Source: Parasponia andersonii
Taxonomy: Eukaryota; Streptophyta; Magnoliopsida; Rosales; Cannabaceae
Direction of reading: 5' to 3'
DNA length: 64,000 bases
Assembly: GCA_002914805.1 (NCBI GenBank)
Contig: JXTB01000036.1
Location: 780,512-844,511 of the forward strand
Part shown: in pieces, positions 26,083-39,158 of the stretch
Layout: each line of letters opens with the position of its first letter
How positions within the stretch are numbered: position 1 is the first letter of the stretch
Made by a program: the position numbers and the translations under genes
The notes under the pieces: model-generated
Databases searched by the model: none
The model's input: the letters and a program-made list of their open reading frames with translations, nothing else
Told to the model about the DNA's origin: nothing

Positions 26083-27067
26083 GTATCTTTGGCTTTAGCA
26101 TAATTTTTTTTGTTCAAATTGCCAACGAGATGTTCCTATGAGATGCCATTTGTTTTTTGGGCACAAAAGCACAACCTAAGATTAACCGAGGAAAGATAAC
26201 AATTTTGTAGGATATTCAAGGATGTAGTCTCAGTGGGTTTTTAGCTTTTAAATGGCCAAGAAATATGTCATTTTTTGTTTGGTGTCAAAAAAAAAAAAAA
26301 GGTATGCGACCGTCAAAAGCAACCCACGTGCAATTCAGTAATGGAGATAGATAGAAGAATGGTGGCGGCTTAATGCTTAATGGGTGGGGTTTGACTTCAT
26401 CGCCCAATGTCTATGTTTATCTCTATCCCACCTTGGCACCTACACTAAAAATGACCTCATGCCTTCAAAAATATTTTTCTTTTCATTTTTAAGAATAAGC
26501 AAATAAATTCAATTAGGAAAAAAAAAAAAAAAAACTGGTAGTCTTTCCTTCTTAATACTTTTCTCTTCTTTTTAATCAATTGAGGATGTACGTCAAAATC
26601 CAAAATTCCAAATGCCCAAATGTGAATGAAAGTGGAAGTATTTGAATATGTGCTGTTTTCTAGTGGTTGGCTGCTTAGCTGTCTGTAGTCACTCTATCTC
26701 TCTTTTGTAAAAAAGTCCAATTTATTTATTCATTTATTTAGACTAGAAACTAACATAATAGTGGATACATATGTATACCATATTTCTATTTGCATTTATA
26801 CACTTACGAGTCTAGTTGGTTACCTTACCTCATATTGTTTTAATGTATAGTTTGGTCCACTCTTTGCTGCTTTTAATCATGTTGACCAAACTAGGTCCAC
26901 CTTCTCAACCATCACCCACCCTTTTCTCCCTCCTTTTGAAGAATAATATAATCTCTCTCATTTTATATTGCCCCCATACATGTGTCATCATATCTAGATT
27001 TTTGGTCAATCTTTGAAAGTTGAAACCAAATAAGTTGGATAAGATTAGCTTTGGCCGGTGAATTGAT
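26083..27067. other. Promoter and upstream region of the G-gamma gene
   Basis: Contains poly-A runs (26287-26300, 26519-26535) and CT-rich stretches near 26700. No other gene is supported. The transcription start of the G-gamma gene should lie in the last few hundred bases; no TATA box stands out enough to call. Confidence 0.35.
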
Positions 27068-28361
27068 ATGGTGGCAATGGATGAGAAACGACAATCTAAG
27101 CCGTCGCCGTCTTCGTCTTCGTCTTCGCCGGGTAGAGCTGAAGGAGGAGGAGAAAGATCAGGAAAGAGAGAAGATGAAGAAGTGCCTCAAGAGAAGACTA
27201 AAACAACGAAAGTAGTTAAATCATATCCCACTTTCTTGGGGAGGCACAGGATGAGTGCAGCTATATCTCATCTCAATAACCAAATCAACATAATTGAGGT
27301 CATTATTATTATTATTATTCTGTTTGTTTTGAGTAGATATAGAATGGGTTACTTTCCATTTTTATTTTTTTTTTTGTTACGAAAAATTTTCATTTAAATT
27401 TCAAATTATTTAAGGTCTATTTTTGTAGAATTTAAATTAACAGAGAGATTTTGATGCAGGTAGAGCTGAATGAACTAGAGACAGTAGGTCAATCCTCTAT
27501 TGTATGCAAAGAGTGAGCAATTAAGACTATATAGTAATCTCTTCATTTTCATATTCATTCTTATGGTTTTCATCAAATAGTTATTGAAGACTCAAATTCT
27601 ATACCTTCATTGTTCTCACTTGGGCTTTTAATAATATACATTTTTTTTAATACAGACTCGTTTCAAGCCTCGAAACCATTCCAGATCCGTTGCTTCCCAC
27701 GTAAGAGATAAAGTCTCGTCATTATTTTTATTGCTCTTTATTTTTTTTTTAATTATTATTATTATTATACTCTTGTGTTTTTGGTACTAGGATTGTCCTA
27801 TGAGTTGTGCTAAGATACTTTGTAACTATTGATTAGTTGGCCCCTCGTGAGTCTCAATTTTAGGCCAATCAACGATAAGAGATACTAGAATTTCAGTCTG
27901 CTTTTTCTAAATCCTATGTGAATCTCAAATTTTATATAGATTTGAAACTACTTGTTTCCAGTATCAACTCATACCAGTTAAGAGCAAAAACAACACTGAA
28001 TCTTAGCTCACATTCATTTAAAATTGTTACTTACCAGAACAGAATATTAATGATAGTAACTGCGTAGGTGATAGTAGGTTAGAACTGTCTTATGATAGCG
28101 TATACCCTAATTAGTTCCATTTTGAGATTGCCTTTTCGGTCTATGATTCATACTACTAGTATTTAGTAAACAGAAAATATGATTATTCCGTAGTCTGCTT
28201 CTTTAGTGAAATTAAAAAAAAAAAAAGAGGAAAAAAAAAACCCTTTTGGAATCATATTATTTGGTAACAAATTATAAAATAATTCCTACATGAACTGAAC
28301 AATTTTAAAAGCACAACAAACCAACTTAGCCCTTGGCGTAATGGATTTTCCTTTATAACCT

Positions 28362-28411
<50 letters not shown>

Positions 28412-28559
28412 TTTTTGGAGGAAACTTGTAAAAATTTTCTATTAATTACAAAATGTTTCATGGTTTTGACACAACAGAACTGAAGGTCCGGCAGACGACA
28501 GCTGGGACCGGTGGTTCAGAGGAGCCCATAACTCCCGAGGCCATAAACGCTGGATTTGA
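27068..28559 (+). CDS. Type B heterotrimeric G-protein gamma subunit
   Basis: Four exons, 27068-27298, 27460-27512, 27656-27700 and 28478-28559, encode 136 residues. Residues 1-50 are a serine-, lysine- and glutamate-rich disordered leader. Residues about 58-95 form the GGL coiled-coil that pairs with G-beta: RHRMSAAISHLNNQINIIEV then LNELETVGQSSIVCKEL. The conserved IPDPLLP follows, then a WDRWFRGAHNSRGHKRWI end. Plant type A gammas end in a CaaX prenylation box. This one ends in RWI with no cysteine after residue 93, the mark of type B subunits described in rice and legumes. Membrane anchoring must therefore come from G-beta or another route. The start is the first ATG of the exon; a second ATG three codons on is also possible. 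Intron 3 (777 bp) carries TA/CA microsatellites. Confidence 0.9.
28361..28410 (+). repeat. (TA)n(CA)n microsatellite in G-gamma intron 3
   Basis: About 9 TA units are followed by about 15 CA units, ending in CAG 67 bp before the last exon. Confidence 0.95.
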
Positions 28560-28821
28560 GGACACACAAGTTGGTTGCCATTTGTTCCATTTGAGTGGGC
28601 AAAGGCCAGATGGCCGAAGTTCAGTCTCCATAGTTTCTATTTACTTATTTAAACTTACTTTTGCATGACCATGTCTCGATTCAAGGATGCATACGCCGAA
28701 TGTATTAGTCAACATAGAAACAGGGGAAAAAAAAGAAGCATGTTGTGGTATCGTTTACTGCCATTTAAAACATCCATTGGCTAATGTACTTGAAATACCT
28801 CTTCATCTCTCTTCCAGTCTC

Positions 28822-28825
<4 letters not shown>

Positions 28826-28855
<30 letters not shown>
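28826..28855 (+). repeat. (GT)n microsatellite in the G-gamma 3' UTR or just beyond
   Basis: About 15 GT units, followed by ACACATATATG, 267 bp after the stop. It is complementary to the CA tract in intron 3. Confidence 0.95.
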
Positions 28856-28857
<2 letters not shown>

Positions 28858-28859
28858 AC

Positions 28860-30459
28860 ATATATGCTATGATGCGAACAGAGAATCATTTGGGCTTGTT
28901 CCGTAGAGGCATCACTAAATTGGTGCTTATATTCCACTATATTTTATATGGCGCGTTAATCATTCAAACATTGATGTTTATTATCAATCTTAATTCTTGA
29001 TACTACAAGAGACAAAGACTAAAAGGTAAATTTTCTATTTGGTGCGGTGTCATAAGTTATTAACACCGCTACAGTCTATATATTAATCGTTAGAACAATA
29101 CCGTTCATGACCACTCCAATCTTAACACCACAACAAGGGATGAGGAGGTAGCTCCCTCACCACGCCACATCAATTTCTGATCTACTGCAGAATAGAGAAG
29201 AAAATGGTACATATACATAATCTCAACTCACCCGATGATGATCGCTTGAAATAAGGGTGACCTGTTCATATACATTAATCACATAAAACTATCGGCTAAG
29301 AAACTCTAATCAGTCATGTCAAGTTTGTCTAAAGTTGCTCGCTCGGTGAGCCGAGACTTAAAATTGGCAAGGCAAAAAGGAAGCCGCGACACAACACCTA
29401 TAACAAATCAACAATAAAACGACACACTAAAAGAGTAGAACCAGGAGACATCAACAAAATCTCATTTCTCCTCCTGTGCCACAAAAGCCAAGCAACGGAG
29501 TCATGTCACATTAATCACGTTGAACAAGTTGGTCCACAATCTAATAGGAAGACAGCCTTGTGAAATTCAGGAAGCTCAAAAATACATGGCCGGACAAACC
29601 GGTTCTACCGCTTCTGCTCGTGACAAAAGAAATGATCAACAGTTCAAACTGTGGAAAACAGGATGAGACAGACGTTAATGCAATCAGGCACACACATATG
29701 TAAATAGTGTACACGGAGCATTAAACCCTAAACAAATAGGACAATCTATGAGGAGTTGCATACAATGGTTCAAGAAGAAGCAGTCAAAGATGTACCAAGA
29801 TTCACCACTAGAAAATATGAAAACATTACATTTCATCTCAACATAAAGCAAAAATGTCTACTAAATGTCAGTAACTACACTTTAACGCTATATGAACTAC
29901 CAGAGCAAGTCATCACTGTTTGGAGGTTTCACTTAAAAACTGCATCTGTTTAAATTAGTAAACATTGCTTCACAATTTTACCTTCCACCCCCACAAAATG
30001 ACAATCTAATAGAGTAACAGTACATATTTCATGCTACCCCACACATGCTCGCAGAGCTCGAGACTCAACAGAGAAATATCATAAATCAGAAGCCCGAGAC
30101 ACATTAAAGGGCCCAAGACATGGTGACAAACTGGATAGTTCTTAAGTATTTGGTCTTGAGAGCCAAGACCAGTAGAATAGCATGTCAGATCACCAATTGA
30201 CTCGAAACATTGAGCAATTAGGAGGTAAGCCAAGTGGATTATAAATTCTAATGAATATAAAAACCATATACTATAAACATGAAGAACGATCAAACTAACA
30301 CTTACAACAACNAAGACGTTAGAAAATGGAATAAAATAGAATAATAATAACATACCTTGATATACAGGTCACCAAAATGCAGCTTCACGATCAAAGATTC
30401 AATACAAAATTTACAAAATCGTGGATATTACACACAGATATTAAATAGTATGCTTCTTC
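28860..30459. other. Region between the convergent G-gamma and UBP26 genes
   Basis: Both genes end toward this 1.6-1.9 kb stretch. It should hold two 3' UTRs and terminators. No third gene is supported. There is a single ambiguous base at 30312. Confidence 0.4.
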
Positions 30460-31199
30460 CTAAACAACTTGTGATGAAGTATTTGCTGTCAAAAGTGTTC
30501 CACGAAATCCCTCCTCAGTATGTTGCACATCCATTTTTTGGTCAGATAGCTCATCTGTGAAGCCAAGATCAACAATAGATCACAAATTTATTTATCAAAA
30601 TTTTGCAAAACATACGAACTTCATACCACAGATTTCAGGAAAGTTGAATTTTGGTAACACAAAATGTCTAGAGCACATCAGTGTTTTAACTCAAAAAGAC
30701 AGAGACACAAGAATAAAAGAGTACCAGCCGGTGAATATTTCATTCATCAATTGAAATGTAGAAACTAATAACACTGACAAAAATAAAAAGAGTACCAGCC
30801 AAACATTTTATTAAGTCGTGACATACTCAACAGTCAAAAGAGTACTAATCCAAAAACTAAGATAAACAGATTATTCTTTTAAACTATTTTTAACCATATA
30901 TTCACTCGTTTGTATTCCTTTTCTTACCTTTTCTTGACAGGTATAATATATATTCGATACTTGAGTATCTTTACAAAAAAAATTAGCATCACAATACAAG
31001 ACGACTTTCAAGAGAAAAAACAACTTCTATATTATTTTATTTTTCAAATGGTCTATTCTCCTTACCTTTACTTAATAATTCATCATCATTTTAATACCTA
31101 TAAATCTTGAAACGAAAATTTAATAAGCAAAATAAATATCTGAGGTATGCTTCAGAAAACACGTCAAGTAATACCATCTTTAACGTAAACATACATACA

Positions 31200-31236
<37 letters not shown>

Positions 31237-34200
31237 CTTTTATCTTGTATGGCACTTCTTTTAAAACATTGCATGCATTGATTGTAGAAAGCGTTTTCTT
31301 TAAAATTACCCCGGAGATATTTATCATTGTGTCCGTCACCAACCAATTTGACTCGAAAAACCAGTATGTAATAGACAAATCATGTTCTTTCCTGGGGGAA
31401 AAAAATGTTTTCGGACAAGTATCAGATAATCTAACAATGATTACCAGCAATATCTCGGTTCTCGTGAATCTCTGAATCAATCACCCAAAGCATATCTCCC
31501 GGGAATATATTCATGTCTGCAAGAGTAGCACATTCTTTATCAATTACTCGTGTACCTTTGTGAAGTATCTGATTTTCTTTAACCACCTGCCATAAGTAAA
31601 AGTAGCTGTAAGATCACTATGAAACAAAACACGAGAAAATTTACACACGCAAGCACGTTTTCTTTTAAAATATAAAATAAATATATAAATCTTGCATGTA
31701 GAAGCTAGGACATGTTTGCTTATGTCTGTGTACCCCAAAAGATTCCCATATCATCATTTTTAATTGGTATACAGACGTAGAGCCAGAAACTTTTAGACTT
31801 ATTTGATTCCCAGAATTTGTCTTCCTAGAGCGCTTCGAAACCCGGCGATCTGGATCAAAATTGGTCTCAGATGCTTGTAAGATTGATTTAGGAGCTTCTT
31901 TGCCACGAACAAAATACACATATATATCCTCATTGCAATAGTTGAGTTTCTGCATCAGCTCCAAGCTTTCTCGTTCTCCAATGCAATCCTCACATATCTA
32001 TCATAATTAAATTAGTGAAGAAATATGCACACATGCGTTTATAATACCTTAGTACATATAGCAAAACAACAGTGCAAAAACCACGTTGAAGAAAGCAATG
32101 TATCCACCAAATTGACCAGTAGATAGCTTCATACATGCACCATAAGCATAGCAGAGACATATAGGCCTATATAAACACAGACCAACGAATGAACTTTTTT
32201 AAACGAAATTAATCCCTCCAGTTGTAAACATGTACAGATGTTGTTAGCATATTAGATCGCAATCAGCATGAGGAAGATGACCAAGGTAGATTATGCAGAC
32301 ATGAAGACTAGTTCCTAAGCAACTTAAAACAAATTCCCACCATAAATCTACAAGACCAAGAATACTTCAAAATAATTTCATTGTCAGAGTCACTAAAGCA
32401 AACAAAAACAATGCAAAGTTTCATAATACCTCAGGAGAAGTCCTGATTCGGAGTTGTTTAGTCTCATTTTCATTATTCACTTCATCGTGGGAGCCCAGAT
32501 CAGCTTCACATTTTGACATCTCTTCGCGTGAACCATTTGAGTTACTTCCAGCAATACTACTAAACTTGATCCAAGCAGCTATGCCTTTCCCCTCAATGCC
32601 ACCCCATTCTTCGCAGAAACATTTCCAATCATTTTCAGTAATAAAAGTTAAACCATCCGTCTGAAGTCCCTTAAAAAGAGGATATTAATCACAGCAATAT
32701 GTGAGATAATTGCATTTAAACAAAAGTAACTTGAAAGCAGAAAGTAGCTTGCTATAAACGAAAGTAATTACATTCAACATGTCAAAGACATAAAAAGAAA
32801 AACTTTTAGCTATTCATTTAGGTTTTAAGGTAATAATAACACCAGCTGCAACTTTACCTTTTAATTAACAGAAAATAAAAGGCAATTTCACAAGCATACA
32901 TGTATATATTTGTCTCAGATACTCACAGTGGACGACTTTTGGAATATTGCATCACGTTTCCAAACAAGGTCTGGTGGCCTTTCTATGAGTAGTAAATGCT
33001 GTATGGAATTGTAAAGACATCAGCCATTAAGGAGGGAATAAAAGAAAATAAAGACACCAAAATTACCAAATACTCAAAAGAGAAGAAGGTAGTGGGGGTA
33101 TGAACAAATGCATTGAACAGTGATGCAAGGGACCGCAATAGGTCTGAACGGGCGTTCCCTTTATCTGGGTATTAATTCATAAAGTAAACAAAATTTGAGC
33201 CAGTAGACAAAATTTGAACCAGTATTCCTAGCAAGCTTTTATTGGAATAGTTTTAACAGAAAAGTCTTGGAACTGGTGCATTCTTCCTGAAGTTTCATCA
33301 ACTGAAATCAGGTTTGCATTAAATCCGCTATCATTTAGGCAAAGATTTCTCTAATTCTTTTAATGAAAAACAGATAACTGTAATAAATCTAAAGGAGAAA
33401 CAAGTAAAATGTACAATAAATCAGGCTAGAGCACAAGGTATCCACTCCCAAATAAAGGAAGAGGATTCTTACCATCTGATCTAAAACAAAAAAGGCCAAT
33501 TGCTACTATGAAAATCTGAATCTCCCTCCACCTCGAGGCTAGCTCAAGTGGTTGTACGTGTGAGTGAGTGGGTTCAAGTGGTTATCAATATTATATATAT
33601 GGACACCAATCCAGTAGATATTTTTTTTTTTTTACCTATACATAGGTATCGTTTTGGCCAATTAAAATATATCATGCATATTTTTTAATAGTAAAAAGTA
33701 AGAGAGAGAAATAGCATTAATGATGCACATCTTTACATGCACATCATTATAGTTATTGGATTACCGTTAGATGATGATCCAACAACTAAAAAAATAATAC
33801 CTATACATAGGTAAAAAAAAAAAATACCTACTGGATTGGTAACCTATATATATATATATATGTGTGTGTGTGGATATGATACCCCTCCAAAATCAAAACA
33901 GAAACAAACAAACAAAAGCATAAAACGCCTCAATAACAGAGAGCCTCACAGAAGCACAATGCTTAAAACTATTCCAGAAAAGAGAAAAAACAAGCCAATT
34001 AGAATGGCCATTGCCAGGGGCCAAAAATCTCAGCAAGAAATTTGAAGTTTCCTATTTTTTTTTTCTTTTTATATTTTCAGTGTTGATTGTGTTCTTTGTT
34101 TTGTATAGATTTATGAGTGTAATCAGGGTAGTTTCCCTAACTGTTTATTTAGTTTACTTCTGTTTTCTATTAGCTGTCAGCTGTATATCTTGTATATCAC

Positions 34201-37200
34201 CCGTTTATCAATTAGTGAAAGGAATTCTTGTTCTTCAAACCAGGTAAAGTTGCAAGCATGGGCTACCTTTTCGCATTTTAACAAATCAATCGTGCCATCT
34301 AAAGTTTCAGGCTTCAATGATGATGTAACATTCTTGCCACTAGCAGTAATGTAGTTTCTCCATTTTAAAAGCCATGAAGATGGTACCAAATAATACTTGC
34401 AATCAGGAGAAAGAGGAAAGCTTTTCCCCATAGCTAGCTTCTCGTGATTCTGACGCTGCTTGAGCCTCACCATTCTGCAACAAGAATGACAAAGGTCAGG
34501 AATTATGTATGCATTGCATGTCATTTCTGCATTAATGAGACATGTCAAAATGACCTTAAAGAATCTTCCATGCAAGCACTCTCAGATAATTCATCAGTAC
34601 ATTGGGAACATTGTCTTGAATCCAATGGAAAAGTTGAACAACCCAAGGGATCATCAGGTTTTACTGCAATAGCATCTTCATACAAAAATAGCCAAAGAGT
34701 CTCAGGAACAAGCAATCTCTTAGCTCCCACAGCTTGCTCGGGCATAAGTTCACCATGAGGACACCTGATGGAGACTGTTGGTCCTCCATCAGCCTCAGAT
34801 GGGGCATCAAGTATTTTTCTTTTAAGCCACTGTTGCAACCTATAAATAAAAGGTAAATAACATAGAAAATTGTGATTGTTGGAATGTACTATGATTTCCC
34901 ATTCTTTAGAAATTGTAGCCTGTGAGAGAGCTTGTCTGAAATTAAAAGTGACAGATTTGATGACAGTGACGGAAATGATGACAGGCACATGCATTAACCC
35001 CCCTGCCACCGGGGGGAAAGAGAGAGAGAGAGAGAGAGTAACAACTATATCTATGAACAAATTAGAGATAATAAAAAGACCTGTCAAAGAAGTGGCACTA
35101 AATCAACTAGTAGCAGTGAATATCCCAGAGGGAAGAAACATATAAACTTCGCAGTCATACCATGCCTTGGAAACAAAATATGTTCCATCTTCACACCTCC
35201 CTGCAAGTACATCTTCGGCAATTTGTTTCATTAATGTTCTGCGATCCCTGTAGCTATCAGCACAAACCAGGGTGCGGGCCCCATCAATAAGGCAATCCAT
35301 GCAGTAGTCATTATTAGTCAGTTGTGGATCCCCATTATACTGGAATTAGAAGCATTATAAATGTAAAATGAAATGTCATTTAAAGGTATATCACGAACAA
35401 TTAACTGGGCTAAGTAACTAAAGCATTCAATGAAGAGTTAAACTAATTACAAAACCAAATACCTTGTTGTACAACTCAGTCCAAGACTTAGTTGACAATC
35501 GCTTCATGGAGCCAACCTTTGAAACTGGGACTTTTCCATGTGAACATTGGATCGAAGTGTTATCAAGACCACTGCACAGGTCATTACAATTTAAGTCAAC
35601 TGGAAAAGGTCAAGAATATACATGGCAATAATGAGCATTATAATTACGAAGAAAAGCAATACAGAATAGTGTGAAAACTGAAACATATAAGACAGAAAAA
35701 GAGATGCAGGAGGCTTATATGGCACTTCAAAAGCGGATAGGAAATTACGAATTTATGTAGTGCGAGGAAGTACATAATGACAACATGCTAGAGTTTTCTG
35801 ACACTCAGAATCTCAAGGACAGACATGGAATCTATAAAACTAAGAAGAATCATGGGACAGACGTAGCAAATTTGCATGCTTAACATAATAGTAGAATCAA
35901 AAAACAATCAAAAGCAATCATAACAAATTTTCATTAAACCAAAAAACTCTTCTTACAGGGAAGTAATGTTGTCAGCCCACTGACGAAGCCAGTCAGCAGA
36001 AATCCAATAAAATGGTTCCTCAAGTGATTTAACAGGGGCTTCTGACAAAACTGATCGAACTTCCTGTCTTCGTTCTGAGATACGGTTCATTTCCATTTCC
36101 TTCTTTGATGTGTATCGTTCGCAAGCATCAGCATATGACGCATTCAAATTTTTTACCTCTTCACAAAGATGAGATGGTAGAGAAACTCCATCATGTAAGG
36201 AAATCATATTGCCTTCTATTACCATATCATTGGCACCACAAACCACAGAACTTTTTCCATTATCCTTCATAGAAGACCTGATATTATACATCAACATATA
36301 TGCATCACTAGAAGAAAATATCTCTACATGACTACCAGAAGTAGGTTCATAAGATTCTTGCTGAACAACATCCGTACGATCGCCATTGGCAACATCACTT
36401 GTTTGATCTGTACACGAGGGATTAACGACAGGCTCAGTTTTGACAGGCTTAGAAGTAGAACTTGAAGAACCTTCTCCAAATGGGTGACGGCCTAAGTTTG
36501 AGACATGCTCATCATCAAACTCCCACCATTGCCCTGTATTTTCATCCTTAATATGAGCTATATAATGGCCACTGTTAACTGCAGTTCCCTTATGAATCAG
36601 CACTGCTGAGAGATCATAGACTGACTCAATCTGAGAAGGTTCAGACAGCCTATGCTGCATGTCTAATTCTCTGGGGAAATAAAATGCAGAAGTAATTTTC
36701 TTCTTCATAGTGGTCTACTGACACAAATCAATTCAATAAAGAAAATATCAAAAGAATGTTACACCAAGAAACTTCTTTTGCAGTACAGTATAATACAATC
36801 CTACAATAAGAAAATGAATTCTACTTACTTAAAATAACCCTAATTCCATAACAAGTGATTTGTAATATGTGTCATGTATGAATAACTATCCGCTCTAATC
36901 AAATAAATAACAAGTGATTTGTAGTATGTGTCATGTGTGAACACCTATCCGCTCTAATCAAATAATATCTGTAAGCATTAGCAACATAAACTTTTAGCTT
37001 TGTCACTTAGCAAATTATAGGAGCAAACATGGACCAAAACATCTCTTACAAGACACATCAATATTAACAATGCTTAATGTAATGCACATATACTCCCTCA
37101 CTCTCTCTTTCTTTGTCTCTTTGAATTTTCAATATTTAGAATTTAGTACATAAAGATAAATTATATTTTAAAATCAACTCCCTTTTTAATTAATAACTAT

Positions 37201-39158
37201 TTTCTAACTCTTTAATGACCAACTTATTGGGCCGCTAATGAAGGTGCCTTTTCTGTGTGTTTTGACAGTTTTTTTTCTATTTTTCTTTAATATATCAAAA
37301 GTGCCAACTTACTTATGAAAAGATTCCAAGTTCCAGAATGTCCATCAACTGCTCATTAGCACAAGTGACTAATAGTGCACCAACATTGATCATAGAAGCC
37401 ACAGACAATGCACTTCCTGAAAACAAGTACTCAGTCCCCAGGACTATTTACATATTGCACGGAAGTGCCTAAAAATAAAAAACTCTAGACCATCAGGACC
37501 ATCATCCTGTTACTGTTCCATGCAATGTTTAATAACTAATAGTTTAATATATAATTTTGGATGATAAAATCAAGAAAATTGCTAGTAGGATCAAAAATTG
37601 CACATATAGACCGCAGCCTCCCATTATAAACAATCTTAACAGAATTATATATTAGAATTAAAAAAAATATGAATTTCTTTACTGCAACATTCAGAGCAAA
37701 ATATTCATATAACAAACTATAGTGGAAATTCCCACTCAAAATTTGCTTTACAACAGCACCATCATCTAAGACAAATTGACAATAAAAGAACAGAATATAA
37801 ATACGATTCCAAAAGAAGTGACAGTACCTTTGGAACAAACACGCAACGCTTTAGCTGGAAATTAAGTACACGTGGCAGCGTTCGCAGCTTGATGCTGCGA
37901 GTAGCATTAACTCTTGTTTTACAAGACTCACAGTAATATTGGTTATCCCCTTGAAGCTCTTCCACACTGAGATAATCATCCAAACTATCATCCAAACTTT
38001 TCAAACCCCTCACATTCAGCTCCAGCTCATAAAAGTCTTGCATGTTTGAAGAAGCTTCAGAATCTTGTGCACATTGAGAGCACCTACATAAGAAACCAAA
38101 TTATAAAATAACATATACTACTAGCAACATTTACCTGCAGATAAAACAATTTCTTGCTGTTTTTTTGGAAAAAAAAAAGTAGCCATGTCAGATCAGCTGA
38201 AGCTATGTTCACATCAATACTTTTTTTGGGAAAAAAAAAAAAAAAGATAAGTCCCCAACTATGATATCTGATTATAAAGAGAGTATATAACAAGAAAACT
38301 CAAGTTCAATGAAGAGGGGTAGAAAGGAAGAACCATAAAAAGAACCCCGTAATAGCTAGAAGAATTCAAAATTATGCTCTAACCAGATCCTATCTTACGT
38401 TGTCACATGAGACACACTTCCACGGAAAAGATCTTGGACAACAGTTCTTGCCTTGGAAACTTTAGAATGGTTAAGACAACGTTCAAGCAACGAAAGAAGC
38501 AATGTCAAAAACTCATGGCTATCTTGTTGAACTCCATTATCTAACTCAAGTGTCTTAACAAATGGAGAAGAGTCTATAAAAGCCATATTACTGGCATGCA
38601 ACTGTGCGAAAAGCCGTGCAAGCTGATCCAACACTGGCTGTTGTTTCAAAAGATCTGGTTCAACAGAAAATATGCCTCCACGGAATGATTTATTCATGTA
38701 CAAGCACTGCAGTATGCTGTTGGCATAGCACGTTGCACCAAGGTTTGTAAGTCCTGCAGGAGAGTCAGCAGAAGCACGAAGATCAGTGGATGGGTCCGAG
38801 CCAAGAGCTTGAAGAATGTCTGATGTCTTCTGCCATAAGCCATATTTCCGGCTTCCACTTGGAGGCGGGATTAGCCCACAAAAGCAGTTGGGATTATCTT
38901 TAGTATTTACTCGGCATCCCTGACAAACCGGTTTCCAAATTTTATAAAGCTGAATGACATCATCGTCGGTTATTTCACCCGTTATGTGAATCTTCCTACA
39001 GAACAACCAAACAAAAGGTATTCAGCATACATGACAAGAACGGTGATAATCAAATCACATAACAGAAAGTGCTGCTACCTCAATAATTCCGAAGTGGTGT
39101 CAACATTATCCCCTTGCTTGTGTCTTTTATTTTTACTGCGTGTTGTTGGTCTGCTCAT
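30460..39158 (-). CDS. UBP26: Ubiquitin C-terminal hydrolase UBP26/USP48 type
   Basis: Thirteen coding exons: 39079-39158, 38399-38995, 37828-38083, 35957-36714, 35463-35571, 35161-35339, 34555-34839, 34267-34474, 32927-32998, 32430-32669, 31734-31997, 31445-31586 and 30460-30554. They give 1094 residues, close to the Arabidopsis UBP26 length as I recall it. The USP domain shows the Cys box [13 protein letters not shown] (Cys about 116), zinc-finger pairs CSQC and CESC, and the His box [11 protein letters not shown] with GQWWEFDD (His about 361, Asp about 378), so it should be active. W-rich DUSP-like segments follow: [35 protein letters not shown] and [15 protein letters not shown] ubiquitin-like fold ([18 protein letters not shown] ... 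[19 protein letters not shown]) lies near the C-terminus. In Arabidopsis UBP26 deubiquitinates histone H2B and acts in silencing and seed development. The acceptor of exon 4 must be GTAG|ACC at 36714; CAG three bases earlier would create an in-frame stop. A leader intron (donor AGAG|GTAACT near 39957) is likely. Confidence 0.93.
31201..31234. repeat. (TA)n microsatellite in a UBP26 intron
   Basis: About 15 TA units in the intron before the last coding exon. It explains the isoleucine/tyrosine-rich short ORFs on both strands here. Confidence 0.9.
33525..33590 (+). mobile_element. SINE 5' fragment in a UBP26 intron
   Basis: GAGGCTAGCTCAAGTGGTTG (33536-33555) resembles a tRNA A box, and GGGTTCAAGTGG (about 33570) a one-base-off B box, at the usual spacing. 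The element breaks off just before the TA run into which a MITE is inserted. Confidence 0.45.
33601..33844. mobile_element. TA-targeting MITE, copy 1, in a UBP26 intron
   Basis: Terminal inverted repeats are GGACACCAATCCAGTAGATA and, reverse-complemented from the right, GGTTACCAATCCAGTAGGTA, each followed by a T run. Inside is ACCTATACATAGGTA and a hairpin around GGATTACCGTTAGATGATGATCC. TA runs flank both sides (33591-33600 and from 33845), consistent with insertion into a TA microsatellite. It resembles the Micron type of MITE described from rice, but kinship is not shown. Confidence 0.75.
36848..36966. repeat. Tandem duplication (about 61 bp x2) in UBP26 intron 3
   Basis: AACAAGTGATTTGTAATATG ... 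CTATCCGCTCTAATCAAATAA at about 36848-36908 is followed directly by a copy with a few changes at about 36909-36966. Confidence 0.8.

Noticed and set aside
31091-31480. Frames on both strands with isoleucine-tyrosine runs
   Set aside because: They read through a TA microsatellite in a UBP26 intron.
36717-36720. CAG acceptor for UBP26 exon 4 just upstream of the chosen one
   Set aside because: It would begin the exon with an in-frame TAG; the next AG, three bases on, restores the conserved reading.
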